This document shows positions 21,535 through 32,307 of a DNA stretch of 64,000 nucleotides, piece by piece; the stretch's first letter is position 1, and each line of letters opens with the position of its first letter. The notes under the pieces were generated by a model. That model did not search any database. It saw nothing but the letters and a program-made list of their open reading frames with translations, and was not told the DNA's origin. Made by a program: the position numbers and the translations under genes. Source of the stretch: Pseudoscleropodium purum (Eukaryota > Streptophyta > Bryopsida > Hypnales > Brachytheciaceae); assembly GCA_963969395.1 (NCBI GenBank), contig OZ017804.1, forward strand, positions 21,266,001 to 21,330,000. The letters run 5' to 3'.

Positions 21535-24500
21535 TGTCGCAGCACAGGGCAGGTCAATTCCCCATTATACTCACAAAAATCGCTCTAGAGTATAACTAAG
21601 TGACTCTAAAGATCGAACCCACGAGATCCTGTGAAGTATCTAGCTCTATTAAGCAGTTAAGCTTAGTCAGTATCCCAATCTTACTTTCCGGTCCTAGATC
21701 TAGAACCAGAAATACTACCACACCGGATAACTACAGACCGGATTACTCTTTCTTCCGGTCCTACTAACTATCCGGTCCGTACAAATACCCAAATCCCAGG
21801 ATCTCACAACTTCCGATCCTGGAAATCCGTCCTGACCAATCCGGTCGGAATGGTCATCCTGTACCCGTAATCCTATCCGGTTTGGTTTTGCCTCTGTTTC
21901 ACCATCAGAGGGGTCGCCGCTTAATTTTGAGAGTGGTAGGCCCACCACTCCTTCCGTGACTTATAGTGGCTGAAGACCCACTGTCCTACCTTCTAGACTC
22001 CTAAGCTAATCCGGATCCGGTTTGGTCCTTCACAACAACCCAGATAGCAATCCGGGTCGTAGGTCACACAAAGACCCCACACTCGACCCTCTCGTACTAC
22101 AACGACCTTGATGCTACTTCCGATCCGTGCGAAGACAGGTGGTTACAAGTGCACCCGTCCGTTCCAACATCAACTAAAGTTCTTCCGTTACCCATACGGG
22201 TGGTGAGACCTCACAGGAGATCGGACACTCAACCGGATTTCCCACCCGGGAGTTCTAGCGCAGCTAAGGAATCCCTCCCTACCCGCCTAGCCTAACAACG
22301 GCTTTCTCACCCGGAATCTCAAACTCTAGACGTGCTGAGGAACTAAGTTCACTCCCAACTCTTCGGTACCTAATCACATTCACCTAGGATCGGAAAATAA
22401 ACACCAAGGGGAGAAATCACTTGCCAACCAACTCGTACTATCCTAACTCCACATCATACAATCCTGTCGCGCTGGAGAGAGATACACAACGAAGAGAATA
22501 GAAAAGTACAAGAAGTTTGCAAAATGAACAACTCCCAATTCCCATCGTAGGAACCGATTTATATACAAAGGGTCAAAACCCTAAAAGCACAAAAAGGAGC
22601 GGAAAACCCGTGGGGGTCCGCCGCCACCTTAATCTAACTTCCGGTCTAACCTAATACTATTGAGCCGGATCCGGATCCGCTCCTACTCCTAACTGAAATT
22701 AAAATCCTATCTACCCTACAACTCTAGATCCTATCGTCGGGCTTCCGGTCTCCGGGACTAGCTCCTCGAAAACTTCACTCAAATTCCGGACCCGTTCCCC
22801 CTCCGCAGGATTCGGTCCGGGTGGAGACTCCAGGTCGATGGTGATATCCGGTCTCGTGCCCGGAGTCCCAGTCCGTGTAGACTTCTTGGACTCAGGAGTC
22901 CAATCCTTCCTGTCCTTCGCCATAGTTGCATCCGGAAAGAGGTCCGGTAGTGAGATGTCCGAAAGGTGAATACCTTTGTCGCACGTCGCTCCCGTCAGCT
23001 TCCGGCTGCTCTCCTCGATCCGGTCCGCAGCCTTCCGCCCCTCCACCATTGCCGTCTCCACCTGCTCGGCGAAGTCCGCGAGAATCCGGACCATCCGGGA
23101 ACCGGATAGTTTCTTCTCTTCGTGGATCTTCTCGTCGAAGAGCTTCGCCTTGGCCGCTGCCGTTTCGGTCTCTCCCAGGACCGCCTTGATCTGCTCGGCC
23201 ACCTTCCGAGTCTCCTCCGCCATCTCCCGAGCGGCCGTCACGTCTTCCTGATAGGCAAAAAGTGTTGCCTTCAGTTTATCTACCTCCTCCTGCAACCGGC
23301 GGATCTCGGCTTCCTGCTTCCAGGTCTCTTCCGGATTCGTGATGCATTGCGCCACTTGTTCCGCCAAGTTGCTGTCCGGTGCAGCACCCACCAACTTGCC
23401 GATTGCCGCAAGCGTCCTGTGCTTGACCTCCCAATCTGCCCTGATGTTGCAGAGGACGTTGATCAGACCGTTGAACGGATCTTGCATATCCGGATCTCCC
23501 CCGGAATTGGTCTTCTCGGCTTCCGGTTTCTCCTTCGGGGCCGGTTTGTCTTGACCGGGAGGCGTCCCGCGCTTGTGTGGAGGCGTCAGCTTCTGTCGCT
23601 TGATCGGCGGCATCGGCTCCTCCTCTTCCTCGCTGGACTCCCGGTCTGACTCGGAATCGGATTCCGCTTCGTCATCCGTCTCCGACTCCCCATACTTCAG
23701 GAGCACTTCTTGCGTCTTCCACGCCTTCTCCTCTATGTTGGTGAGGACTTGGTTCTCCCGATAGAGGTGGAAGAGGTAAGGGCACACTGGAGTGGCCCTT
23801 TTCTTCCCAACCCTACTAACAAGCTGGGCCACGAGATCGGAAATGATCCGTGCCCAATCCACTTTCCGGGTACCACTGAGGGCACCGAAAATGGTGTTGC
23901 CGAGGGTGATCGTCACCCTGGTCGGCTTTTCCGGGTGAAGAACCGGAACCAGGAATTGCAGGAGCCGACGGTGTCGGTCATCCAAGCAATCCTCGACCGC
24001 GTATCCGTCCTTCGGGTTGACGGCTCCCTTGAACTTCCCTCGGACAAACTCATCCTTCCGGCTCGCCATTCCCAAACCTCCTGCCCGGAAACCGTAAACC
24101 GCTCTCCACATCCCCTCGTTCCAGCTGACGGGAGCTCCCCTCACGGTGTTGTCAAACTGGTTGGACAACTTTCCGAGGAGCTCCTTGACCATTCTCTCCT
24201 CCCTAAAACCCCAAGGTTTCTCGGCAAACCCTATGCAACCCATGGATCTAAGATCATCCATGAGTTCAGCCTTTTCCGGCTCTGTGGAGGGAATAACCGG
24301 AATGACTTTCCGGAGCTTCACCTCACTTGCAGAGGGACTCACTTGTCTCGACCTACGTAGCTAAGGCATTCCCACTCACATCTACCTCACTCTCTCCTAG
24401 CCGCACGTCCCGTTCCTCACTTTCTCTCTCCGATCTCAACCGGAATTAAAATGAACAGAACACAAATGCACAGACGCACAAACGACAAAAACTCAATCGT

Positions 24501-24830
24501 GCGCTCAAGGTCAAGTTTCTAAAAGGGAGTGCAACAGTGAAAGCTCCTCCTTTTATAGTCCCTGGACCCTTTCCGGTTTGTCATCATGAATCCGGTTTAC
24601 CATCATAATCCGGTTCATCATCATCATCCGGTCCTAGACCTAATCCGTGTTACATTCCGTTTCCGTCGTTAGTTACTCCTGACCGGATTAGATCCAAGAA
24701 GCCCACTACTTCACGTTCCGTGCTAATTCTGAGTTTTCCTTCCCCACCTAATCGGATCCGGTTAGCTAATGACTAGTTTCCGTTCCTATTTGGGTGTATA
24801 CTAAGAAAATCAAAATTCTAAGCTGCGACA
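21535..24830 (-). mobile_element. element B copy 2 (3296 bp, TSD ACAAC)
   Basis: Same element in reverse orientation, flanked on both sides by ACAAC (21530-21534 and 24831-24835). It lies inside the intron of the DUF7869 gene. It shares diagnostic differences with copy 4: TAG at codon 3, ETETAAAK, KKSTRTG and PETGSPT. Copies 1 and 3 form another subfamily. Confidence 0.9.
22711..24261 (-). CDS. element B protein, copy 2 (start codon region broken)
   Basis: The ancestral ATG (24369-24367) is followed two codons later by TAG (24363-24361) where copies 1 and 3 have CAG. The frame is then open to 22711. The next in-frame ATG (24261) would give a protein lacking the first ~36 residues. The rest matches the copy 1 protein, including the acidic run, PPIKRQK and coiled coil. 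It may be silent or translated from the inner start. Confidence 0.65.
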   Translation of the reverse strand: MDDLRSMGCIGFAEKPWGFREERMVKELLGKLSNQFDNTVRGAPVSWNEGMWRAVYGFRAGGLGMASRKDEFVRGKFKGAVNPKDGYAVEDCLDDRHRRLLQFLVPVLHPEKPTRVTITLGNTIFGALSGTRKVDWARIISDLVAQLVSRVGKKRATPVCPYLFHLYRENQVLTNIEEKAWKTQEVLLKYGESETDDEAESDSESDRESSEEEEEPMPPIKRQKLTPPHKRGTPPGQDKPAPKEKPEAEKTNSGGDPDMQDPFNGLINVLCNIRADWEVKHRTLAAIGKLVGAAPDSNLAEQVAQCITNPEETWKQEAEIRRLQEEVDKLKATLFAYQEDVTAAREMAEETRKVAEQIKAVLGETETAAAKAKLFDEKIHEEKKLSGSRMVRILADFAEQVETAMVEGRKAADRIEESSRKLTGATCDKGIHLSDISLPDLFPDATMAKDRKDWTPESKKSTRTGTPGTRPDITIDLESPPGPNPAEGERVRNLSEVFEELVPETGSPTIGSRVVG

Positions 24831-26236
24831 ACAACTCTATAGTCTTCCATGGAAACTCATCCATGAAGTCATGTTCTTCAGGTCAATGGAATATGCAATA
24901 TGAAGCCGGTCTCGCAGTCTGCTATCAGCCGCCTTCGGAATGCTCATTTCAAAAACGTAGAGGTCAAGGCCGTAGGGAGCAATTTCTCAAAATGCACAGA
25001 ATGTGACTTCCTGGTAGAGTTCATTGCAAAGTATCCAAGAGGTTGTGATGAGTGGCAGGCCTTGGTCGACGACAGAGAGAGATATCTCAATTACCAGCGC
25101 GCTTGTAGAAATGTATACAGTGGATGGACCGCGCAGTCGATGCAAAATCCATCAGAGTTCCTCTGTATTATTCATGACAAAATGGACACCACAAAGACTG
25201 CCATTCCGAGGATGCAGCACATCACCAAGGCCACCGCAGGGCTAGGGCAAATACCAATCTCGTGTACTGGAATGCTCACACATGGACATGGAGATGGCGC
25301 GTATGCACATTACTCCACATCACTCTAGCCTGGGGATTCAAATTTCACAATTTCGTCCATCTACAAGGTCCTCAGGGCCCTAGAACTACCACCTGTTCGG
25401 GAGTCCAAGATCCTCTTCTCGACTCCACCGCTAAACACCTTCTTCGAGGCTCTGCTTCATGGGAAATCGAGATGCAACTCGTCAATCCCGCAGGCCTCGG
25501 ACATGGTGATCGACGCAGCGAGACCAGGACGACCTCAGGTCCCACTTACGAGGAAACTGTTCTTGCAACTCGACAATTCAGCAAAGGACAACAAAAATCG
25601 ATTCCTCATGGCTTTCTGCTCATTGCTCACTGCCAGGCGCATATTCAAGGAAGTTTCAGTGGGGTTCCTTATTGTCGGGCATACGCACGAGGACATTGAT
25701 GCGCACTTCAGTTATCTCTCGAAACTGATCAAAAGGAAGAACACATACGTACTTGCGGATCTCATGAAGGCGTTCATGGATTCACAGAACTGTAGCCTTC
25801 ATTCCGGAGTTCGTGCAAGAAGTGGCAGACTTCAAATCATACTTCAAGGGCTTCCATCATGATGGGGTGAACAAAATCATTGGGCTCGGAGATAAACACT
25901 TCTTCAAGTTCTACGTCGAGGAGGATGGTGTGGATCGTGGATGGCCGGTCATGAGGTACAAGCTCAGGGCCACAGATTCTTCGTGGCTGCCTCCTGGCGC
26001 ACCTGTCAAAATGTGGATAGCGGACGAAAATGGACAACCCAATATTCCACAGGGGGACCCTCGACCTGTGCCTTTCAAGGCACTCTGGGGGAATGTGGAC
26101 ATTAATACCAGAAGGCGAAATGCAGAAAAAGAAGTCGCAAGGGCTACAGAGTGCAATGAGAAACAGACATTCATCAAAAACAGAATAGCAAAGTTCATTG
26201 AGTTCTGGAAATCGGGAATGGCCAAAGATAGACAGT

Positions 26237-29200
26237 TGTCGCAGCTTAGAATTTTGATTTTCTTAGTATACACCAAAATAGGAACGGAAACTAGTCATTA
26301 GCTAACCGGATCCGATTAGGTGGGAAAGGAAAACTCAGAATTAGCACGGAACGTGAAGTAGTGGGCTTCTTGGATCTAATCCGGTCAGGAGTAAGTAACG
26401 ACGGAAACGGAATGTATCCCGGATTAGGTCTAGGAACGGATGATGATGATGAACCGGATTATGATGGTAAACCGGATTCATGATGACAAACCGGAAAGGG
26501 TCCAGGGACTATAAAAGGAGGAGCTTTCACTGTTGCACCCCCTTTTAGAAACTCGACCTTGAGCGTGCGCGGTTGAGTTTTTGTCGTTTGTGCGTCTGAG
26601 CGTTTGTGTTTTGTCTGTTCTGCTTCCGGTTGAGATCTGAGAGAGGAAGTGAGGAACGGGACGTGCGGCTAGGAGAGAGTGAGGTAGATGTGAGTGGGAA
26701 TGCCTCAGCTACGTAGGTCGAGGCAAGCGAGTCCCTCTGGAGGCGAGGTGAAGCTCCGGAAAGTCATTCCGGTTATTCCCTCCACAGAGCCGGAAAAGGC
26801 TGAACTCATGGATGATCTCAGATCCATGGGTTGCGTAGGGTTTGCCGAGAAACCTTGGGGTTTTAGGGAGGAGAGAATGGTCAAGGAGCTCCTCGGAAAG
26901 TTGTCCAACCAGTTTGACAACACCGTGAGGGGAGCTCCCGTCAGCTGGAACGAGGGGATGTGGAGAGCGATTTACGGTTTCCGGGCAGGAGGTTTGGGAA
27001 TGGCGAGCCGGAAGGATGAGTTTGTCCGAGGGAAGTTCAAGGGAGCCGTCAACCCGAAGGACGGATACACGGTCGAGGATTGCTTGGACGACCGACACCG
27101 TCGGCTCCTGCAATTCCTGGTTCCGGTTCTTCACCCGGAAAAGCCGACCAGGGTGACGATCACCCTGGGCAACACCATTTTCGGTGCCCTCAGTGGTACC
27201 CGGAAAGTGGACTGGGCACGGATCATTTCCGATCTCGTGGCCCAGCTTGTTAGTAGGGTTGGGAAGAAAAGGGCCACTCCAGTGTGCCCTTACCTCTTCC
27301 ACCTCTATCGGGAGAACCAAGTCCTCACCAACATAGAGGAGAAGGCGTGGAAGACGCAGGAAGTGCTCCTGAAGTATGGGGAGTCGGAGACGGATGACGA
27401 AGCGGAATCCGATTCCGAGTCAGACCGGGAGTCCAGCGAGGAAGAGGAGGAGTTGATGCCGCCGATCAAGCGACAGAAGCTGACGCCTCCACACAAGAGC
27501 GGGACGCCTCCCGGTCAAGACAAACCGGCCCCGGAGGAGAAACCGGAAGCCGAGAAGACCAATTCCGGGGGAGATCCGGATATGCAAGATCCATTCAACG
27601 GTCTGATCAACGTCCTCTGCAACATCAGGGCGGATTGGGAGGTCAAGCACAGGACGCTTGCGGCAATCGGCAAGTTGGTGGGTGCTGCACCGGACAGCAA
27701 CTTGGCGGAACAAGTGGCGCAATGCATCACGAATCCGGAAGAGACCCGGAAGCAGGAAGCCGAGATCCGCCGGTTGCAGGAGGAGGTAGATAAACTGAAG
27801 GCAACACTTTTCGCCTATCAGGAAGACGTGACTGCCGCTCGGGAGATGGCGGAGGAGACTCGGAAGGTGGCCGAGCAGATCAAGGCGGTCCTGGGAGAGA
27901 CCGGAACGGCAGCGGCCAAGGCGAAGCTCTTCGACGAGAAGATCCACGAAGAGAAGAAACTATCCGGTTCCCGGATGGTCCGGATTCTCGCGGACTTCGC
28001 CGAGCAGGTGGAGACGGCAATGGTGGAGGGGCGGAAGGCAGCGGACCGGATCGAGGAGAGCAGCCGGAAGCTGACGGGAGCGACGTGCGACAAAGGTATT
28101 CACCTTTCGGACATCTCTCTACCGGACCTCTTTCCGGATGCAACTATGGCAAAGGACAGGAAGGATTGGACTCCTGAGTCCAAGAAGTCTGCACGGACTG
28201 GGACTCCGGGCTCGAGACCGGATATTACCATCGACTTGGAGTCTCCACCCGGACCGAATCCTGAGGAGGGGGAACGGGTCCGGAACTTGAGCGAAGTCTT
28301 CGAGGAGCTAACCCCGGAGGTCGGAAGCCCGACGATAGGATCTAGAGTTGTAGGGTAGATAGGATTTGAATTTCAGTTAGGAGTAGGAGCGGATCCGGAT
28401 CCGGATCCGGCTCAATAGTATTAGGTTAGACCGGAAGTTAGATTTAGGTGGCGGCGGACCCCCACGGGTTTTCCGCTCCTTTTTGTGCTTTTAGGGTTTT
28501 GACCCTTTGTATATAAATCGGTTCCTGCGAAGGGAATTGGGAGTTGTTCATTTTGCAAACTTCTTGTACCTTTCCATTCTCTTCGTTGTGTATCTCTCTC
28601 CAGCGCGACAGGATTGTATAATGTGGAGTTAGGATAGTACGAGTGAGTTTGTAAGTGATTTCTCCCCTTGGTGTTTATTTTCCGATCCAAGGTGCATGTG
28701 AGTAGGTACCGAAGAGTTGGGAGTGAACTTAGTTCCTCAGCACATCTAGAGTTTGAGATTCCGGGTGAGAAAGCCGTTGTTAGGCTAGGCGGGTAGGGAG
28801 GGATTCCTTAGCTGCGCTAGAACTCCCGGGTGGGAAAATCCGGTCGAGTGTCCGATCTCCTGTGAGGTCTCACCACCCGTAGGGGTAACGGAAGAACTTT
28901 AGTTGACGTTGGAACGGACGGGTGCACTTGTAACCACCTGTCTTCGCACGGATCGGAAGTAGCATCAAGGTCGTTGTAGTACGAGAGGGTCGAGTGTGGG
29001 GTCTTTGTGTGACCTACGACCCGGATTGCTATCTGGGTTGTTGTGAAGGACCAAACCGGATCCGGATTAGCTTAGGAGTTTAGAAGGTAGGACAGTGGGT
29101 CTTCAGCCACTATAAGTCACGGAAGGAGTGGTGGGCCTACCACTCTCAAAATTAAGCGGCGACCCCTCTGATGGTGAAACAGAGGCAAAACCAAACCGGA

Positions 29201-29542
29201 TAGGATTACGAGTACAGGATGACCATTCCGACCGGATTGGTCAGAAAGGATTTCCAGGATCGGAAGTTGTGAGATCCTGGGATTTCGGTATTTGTACGAA
29301 CCGGATAGTTAGTAGGACCGGAAGCACGGAGAAATCCGGTCTATAGTTATCCGGTGTGGTGGTATTTCTGGTTCTAGATCTAGGACCGGAAAGTAAGATT
29401 GGGATACTGACTGAGCTTAACTGCTTAATAGAGCTAGATACTTCACAGGATCTCGTGGGTTCGATCTTTAGAGTCACTTAGTTATACTCTAGAGCGATTT
29501 TTGTGAGTATAATGGGGAATTGACCTGCCCTGTGCTGCGACA
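26237..29542 (+). mobile_element. element B copy 3 (3306 bp, TSD ACAGT)
   Basis: Flanked by ACAGT at 26232-26236 and 29543-29547. It interrupts a coding exon of the DUF7869 gene: removing the element plus one duplication restores an uninterrupted frame across the junction (DRQ then YAQEIAG). This both proves the 5-bp duplication and shows that B inserted after A. It has the same internal layout as copy 1. Confidence 0.93.
26700..28358 (+). CDS. element B protein, copy 3 (intact, 552 aa)
   Basis: ATG at 26700, stop at 28356-28358, open throughout, with the same domains as the copy 1 protein. Differences are scattered substitutions (for example GGEV for SASEV near the start, IYGF, ELMPP, GSRPD), not frame-breaking. 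Maintenance of a 552-codon frame in two copies suggests recent mobility or selection on the protein. Confidence 0.75.
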   Translation: MPQLRRSRQASPSGGEVKLRKVIPVIPSTEPEKAELMDDLRSMGCVGFAEKPWGFREERMVKELLGKLSNQFDNTVRGAPVSWNEGMWRAIYGFRAGGLGMASRKDEFVRGKFKGAVNPKDGYTVEDCLDDRHRRLLQFLVPVLHPEKPTRVTITLGNTIFGALSGTRKVDWARIISDLVAQLVSRVGKKRATPVCPYLFHLYRENQVLTNIEEKAWKTQEVLLKYGESETDDEAESDSESDRESSEEEEELMPPIKRQKLTPPHKSGTPPGQDKPAPEEKPEAEKTNSGGDPDMQDPFNGLINVLCNIRADWEVKHRTLAAIGKLVGAAPDSNLAEQVAQCITNPEETRKQEAEIRRLQEEVDKLKATLFAYQEDVTAAREMAEETRKVAEQIKAVLGETGTAAAKAKLFDEKIHEEKKLSGSRMVRILADFAEQVETAMVEGRKAADRIEESSRKLTGATCDKGIHLSDISLPDLFPDATMAKDRKDWTPESKKSARTGTPGSRPDITIDLESPPGPNPEEGERVRNLSEVFEELTPEVGSPTIGSRVVG

Positions 29543-30329
29543 ACAGTACGCACAGGAAATAGCAGGCTGTGTGGCTTACTGGGAAAGAATTCAATCGGAG
29601 ATCAATTCGGCGTTGCCTCAAACTCCTGCATTGCTTCAAGAAGGATTATGGCCGCTCTCTGATTGGATAAGAGATCACACGTCGACTTTTGTAGACAAGG
29701 GGGTGGAGGAGAATTATTCAGTAGACACCACTCCGGAGGACAAAGGGGATCCCACTCCATATTGCGGACCTGCGAAGGACAGGCCGCGCTTGAGATTCAA
29801 TCCATTCAGGGATGTTCTGCTCGGAGACTTTGTTCTTTGTCGACCATGTCACAACAATCATCTGCCTGTCTAGCTGGGACGGGTACTCCAATGTGTGGAC
29901 ATGTCTCTGGGGCCCATGTATGGTAATTTTAAAATTGAGTGGTGGATTCCAATGAAAGCCAAGAGGGAGTCAAAAGCGCTCATTGCGAGGGAGTGCTGGA
30001 CCCGAAGATGGCACAAGGAACTCTGTCTTCCGCAAATGGTCCATGTCAACATTGTCTTGTACTCACACAGAATGCCCTCGCACGCAAAGAAAGGACCTCC
30101 CACATCTCATGTCATTCCAGAGGCATCCGTTGTTGCTGCTATTGCGAATCTGGAGGCCGCGGGGGCAGCTTTGGACAGAGATGCAGATGAGGGCAGAGAG
30201 GATTACTAACATATCGCCTCGGACCTATCGGCTGCCAGCCGATACAATAGTTTAGCTCTGGAGTTGTGTCACCATCACATTGCTAGATGGATTCGAGTCC
30301 TCGCTGCAGGTGTCAGCTGCCAGCCGATA

Positions 30330-30855
30330 CTAAGGGCTTCGCTGCATGTCGATCGCATGGTTCTTGAACAGGATGTTTTCACTTCAGGATGATTACATGC
30401 ATATCCACAATATTTACTCATTTGTGGATGTGCCTTCATATCTTATAGGTTGTGACTATAAGTCTTATGACTAGTTAGTTTGACATTTTTAATATGTATC
30501 CGTTGGCTACTGACAAATCACATTTATTTGAATCTCCTATAGGGACCATGTTACAATTGTTTTATCTTCAGTGCACAGGCGATTTGCTCATTTCTCTATC
30601 TTTCTTGTTCGTTGTCCTGCTTTTTGATTTTGCGCACTTTACTGTGCTGTCTTATCGGCTGCCAGCCTATATGTCAATGGGCACGGGATGGGTGCACAGT
30701 CATAGGCACCGGTTCTGCTATTGCATAGAAACCGGTCCAAAATACAACAATCCACTTTTTTTTTGTACCCTCGGTTCTTCTAAACAAGGTGTGGGTGGGC
30801 TACCGACACTTTTTAATCATTTGAAGCATGTTCTCTACCTTTTTTAATGTGGCTA
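30330..30855. other. 3' noncoding part of element A
   Basis: Follows the DUF7869 gene and runs to the right terminal repeat. It contains the last palindrome (30653) and a T-rich tract. A 117-codon open frame at 30494-30847 is hydrophobic and includes the palindrome, and is not credible as a gene. Confidence 0.45.
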
Positions 30856-30908
30856 TGGACTATGAATTTGTCCATAATTTGTGCAATTGTCCATAATTAG
30901 TTAAATAT
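30856..30908 (-). repeat. right terminal inverted repeat of element A
   Basis: Read on the minus strand it begins with the same 20 bases as the left end, has a ~19-base partial duplication (ATTATGGACAA twice), then CATAGTCCA. Its outer edge is at 30908. Confidence 0.7.
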
Positions 30909-31140
30909 AGGTTGTTTCTTTGGATGTCACAAAAAACATGTTGACGTTTTTTTAGATATCTCATAGAAAAAACTTGTTTTTTCAAACATAACGTTGTTTT
31001 CTACTAAAATGCACACATTCATTGCAATGTCCAGTGTAATTCTGCCACCCATTGCCTCTCAATCTCCAACATCTTCTTGTTTGCAAAAATATGTCGTGTT
31101 TAAAGTTTGATGTAACAAAAAACGTGTTTTTTTTATAGTG

Positions 31141-32029
31141 ATAACACACAAAAAAAATAAAAATTACACAACTACTTGGAGCTAGGACTTGCACTTGCCA
31201 TTTATGAATTAGGTGACAAAAACCAACTCGACAAACACCTAAATATTGTATCCCTTACAACTCACTACTTTAATGTTCAACTTTCAAATTTGCAATTGCA
31301 ACTTCCTGAATCCAATTGCACATGACACACCAATTCAGTAATTGCCATATTTATACACTTAGCTACAATCTAAATCCAGCGTCCAAAACCACCAAAAGAG
31401 GCATATCAATTCACATTGGAAGGTTAAAAGCCGAGTCTTACACTTCTTAATTGGGACTAGACCACATGAAAATTTTTGCTACATATTTCTTCTTATCTAC
31501 AATTATCCACAATCTCTAAGCTTCATAAGAACTATATATAATACAACAAGTTTTTAACCATGTAGTGAAAATGTATGAAAATCATTGCACCTTAAAGCAA
31601 CTCCTTGACAACATGTTGTATAAAAATTTCAAAGAAAAAATGAAAATTCCATTTGTAAATGGATGGCCAAAAAACAATATTGTGATGTCAAAAATGCTAT
31701 TTGGTCTTTTAGAGGTTAATAAAGGCAATGGATAAGAAAGATCTATTTGGTACGTTTTGGTCTAATGTATATATATTTTTTTAACTGAGAACTTTAAAAT
31801 TGGAAGATAATTTTTTTAAGTGAAAAATGTTTAGATATTGTGAGTTTTGATTTCTTTACTCAAAACTTAGAATTTATTTTATGGAATTTTTATATGTTTT
31901 GAATGTAGTTTTAGGTGTTTAAAAGATTAAAAAAGTGTGTTAGACTAAATTTAGTGTTGTATATACTAATATAACCTTTGGTTATATTAAACCTAGTTTT
32001 CCTAAAGACATCTCAAACCCACACATTAG
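31141..32029. other. AT-rich region, nothing recognised
   Basis: Flank of the CACTA-like element; no gene, RNA or repeat recognised. Confidence 0.5.
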
Positions 32030-32307
32030 AGGATTTTCTGAGGTTTGGAAGGGTTGCGAGTTCGTAGCCGTTTCAAGCCCTATGAATTGCTTGAAAGCTA
32101 CTGTTTGACATGGTGGTGTGAGTGCCACGTTGTTTTCTAAAAAAAAATTATTTCAACTTTGTTTTTCATTGAAAAAAATTAATTTAAATTGAAAAAAAAT
32201 CATATTATTTTTTTGACAGTGTGGCGTTTGCTACACTATGGGGGGAATTTGGAAGGGTAGCTACTTGAAATGGCCTTCCTAGACCCCAAAAAACCCTCTA
32301 ATGTGTG
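32030..32307. mobile_element. MITE-like inverted-repeat element (278 bp)
   Basis: The left end CACACATTAGAGGATTTTCT and the reverse complement of the right end (CACACATTAGAGGGTTTTTT) match closely for about 30 bp, continuing through GG and GGAAGG blocks. The interior has no coding capacity. A target duplication was not resolved. Confidence 0.55.

Larger units (their letters stand above)
19447..30209 (+). pseudogene. DUF7869-type protein gene of element A (decayed, interrupted by B copies 2 and 3)
   Basis: Exon 1 (19447-21378) ends at a GTAAGT donor. Exon 2 starts at 24882 after TTCTTCAG, runs to 26236, and resumes at 29548 beyond element B copy 3; the frame closes at 30209. Motifs in order: YIIHGVSRSAYHVYKAAAMG; FLCIIHDKMDTTKTAIPRMQ; GMLTHGHGDGAYAHYSTS; LFLQLDNSAKDNKNRFLMAF (Asp codon 25572); VGHTHEDIDAHFSYLSKLIK (25677-25736); and a C-terminal GWPVMRYK region. 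This is the DUF7869 family, which has an RNase H-like look with conserved D/N and HxHEDID residues; a transposase or nuclease role is my inference. Exon 1 also has an acidic region (20281-20690). Defects: in-frame stops at 20086, 20248, 20260, 20686, 20938, 25326 and 29871, and a frameshift between about 25784 and 25806. This copy is dead. Confidence 0.72.
12022..30671. repeat. dispersed 19-bp palindrome family (consensus TATCGGCTGCCAGCCGATA)
   Basis: Two 9-bp arms (TATCGGCTG / CAGCCGATA) surround one central C or G. Copies, perfect or with one to four changes, start at 12022, 12212, 12405, 12581, 13339, 13695, 17831, 17980, 18072, 18129, 18211, 19367, 19785, 20139, 21424, 21512, 30226, 30311 and 30653, with partial copies near 18380 and 18600. 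All fall inside element A. None was seen in its element B insertions or elsewhere in the window. Spacing is irregular (about 60 to over 1000 bp). Copies lie in introns, spacers and inside the DUF7869 reading frame (19785, 20139). Changes usually affect one arm only, so the arms are only partly co-conserved. Possible roles are binding sites for a dimeric element-encoded protein or small palindromic repeats amplified within the element. Confidence 0.9.
11982..30908. mobile_element. element A: TIR-bounded element with DUF7869 and FCP1-like genes
   Basis: The left end (11982-12015) and the reverse complement of the right end (30908-30856) share ATATTTAACTAATTATGGAC, and then an ATTATGGACAAAT(C/T)CATAGTCCA block. 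In the right arm this second block is offset by a short duplication. The total is 18.9 kb, but three element B insertions make up 9.94 kb, leaving about 9 kb. Inside are minus-strand genes (12.6-17.8 kb), a plus-strand DUF7869 gene (19.4-30.2 kb) and about 20 copies of a 19-bp palindrome confined to this interval. The target duplication is ambiguous because the edge is palindromic (TA or TTAA both fit). No transposase of a standard superfamily was recognised; the DUF7869 protein is the candidate enzyme. Confidence 0.68.
10669..31140. mobile_element. CACTA (EnSpm)-like non-autonomous element, outer layer of the nest
   Basis: Left end (TACTAAAAGAAATTC..., 10669-10698) and right end read on the minus strand (CACTATAAAAAAAAC..., 31140-31111) agree at 24 of 30 positions, including the block CACGTTTTTTG. 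The trinucleotide ATA flanks both ends (10666-10668 and 31141-31143), as expected for the 3-bp target duplication of this superfamily. The first base of the left end is T rather than C, a likely decay change. The outer DNA (10669-11981 and 30909-31140) is AT-rich with recurring GACAT/ATGTC-type subterminal words and no gene. Everything from 11982 to 30908 is interpreted as a later insertion (element A). The alternative is that A is the cargo of one larger CACTA-like element. Confidence 0.65.

Noticed and set aside
30494..30847. 117-aa hydrophobic ORF with possible membrane segments
   Set aside because: T-rich 3' noncoding DNA of element A. It includes a palindrome and has no homologue I recognise.
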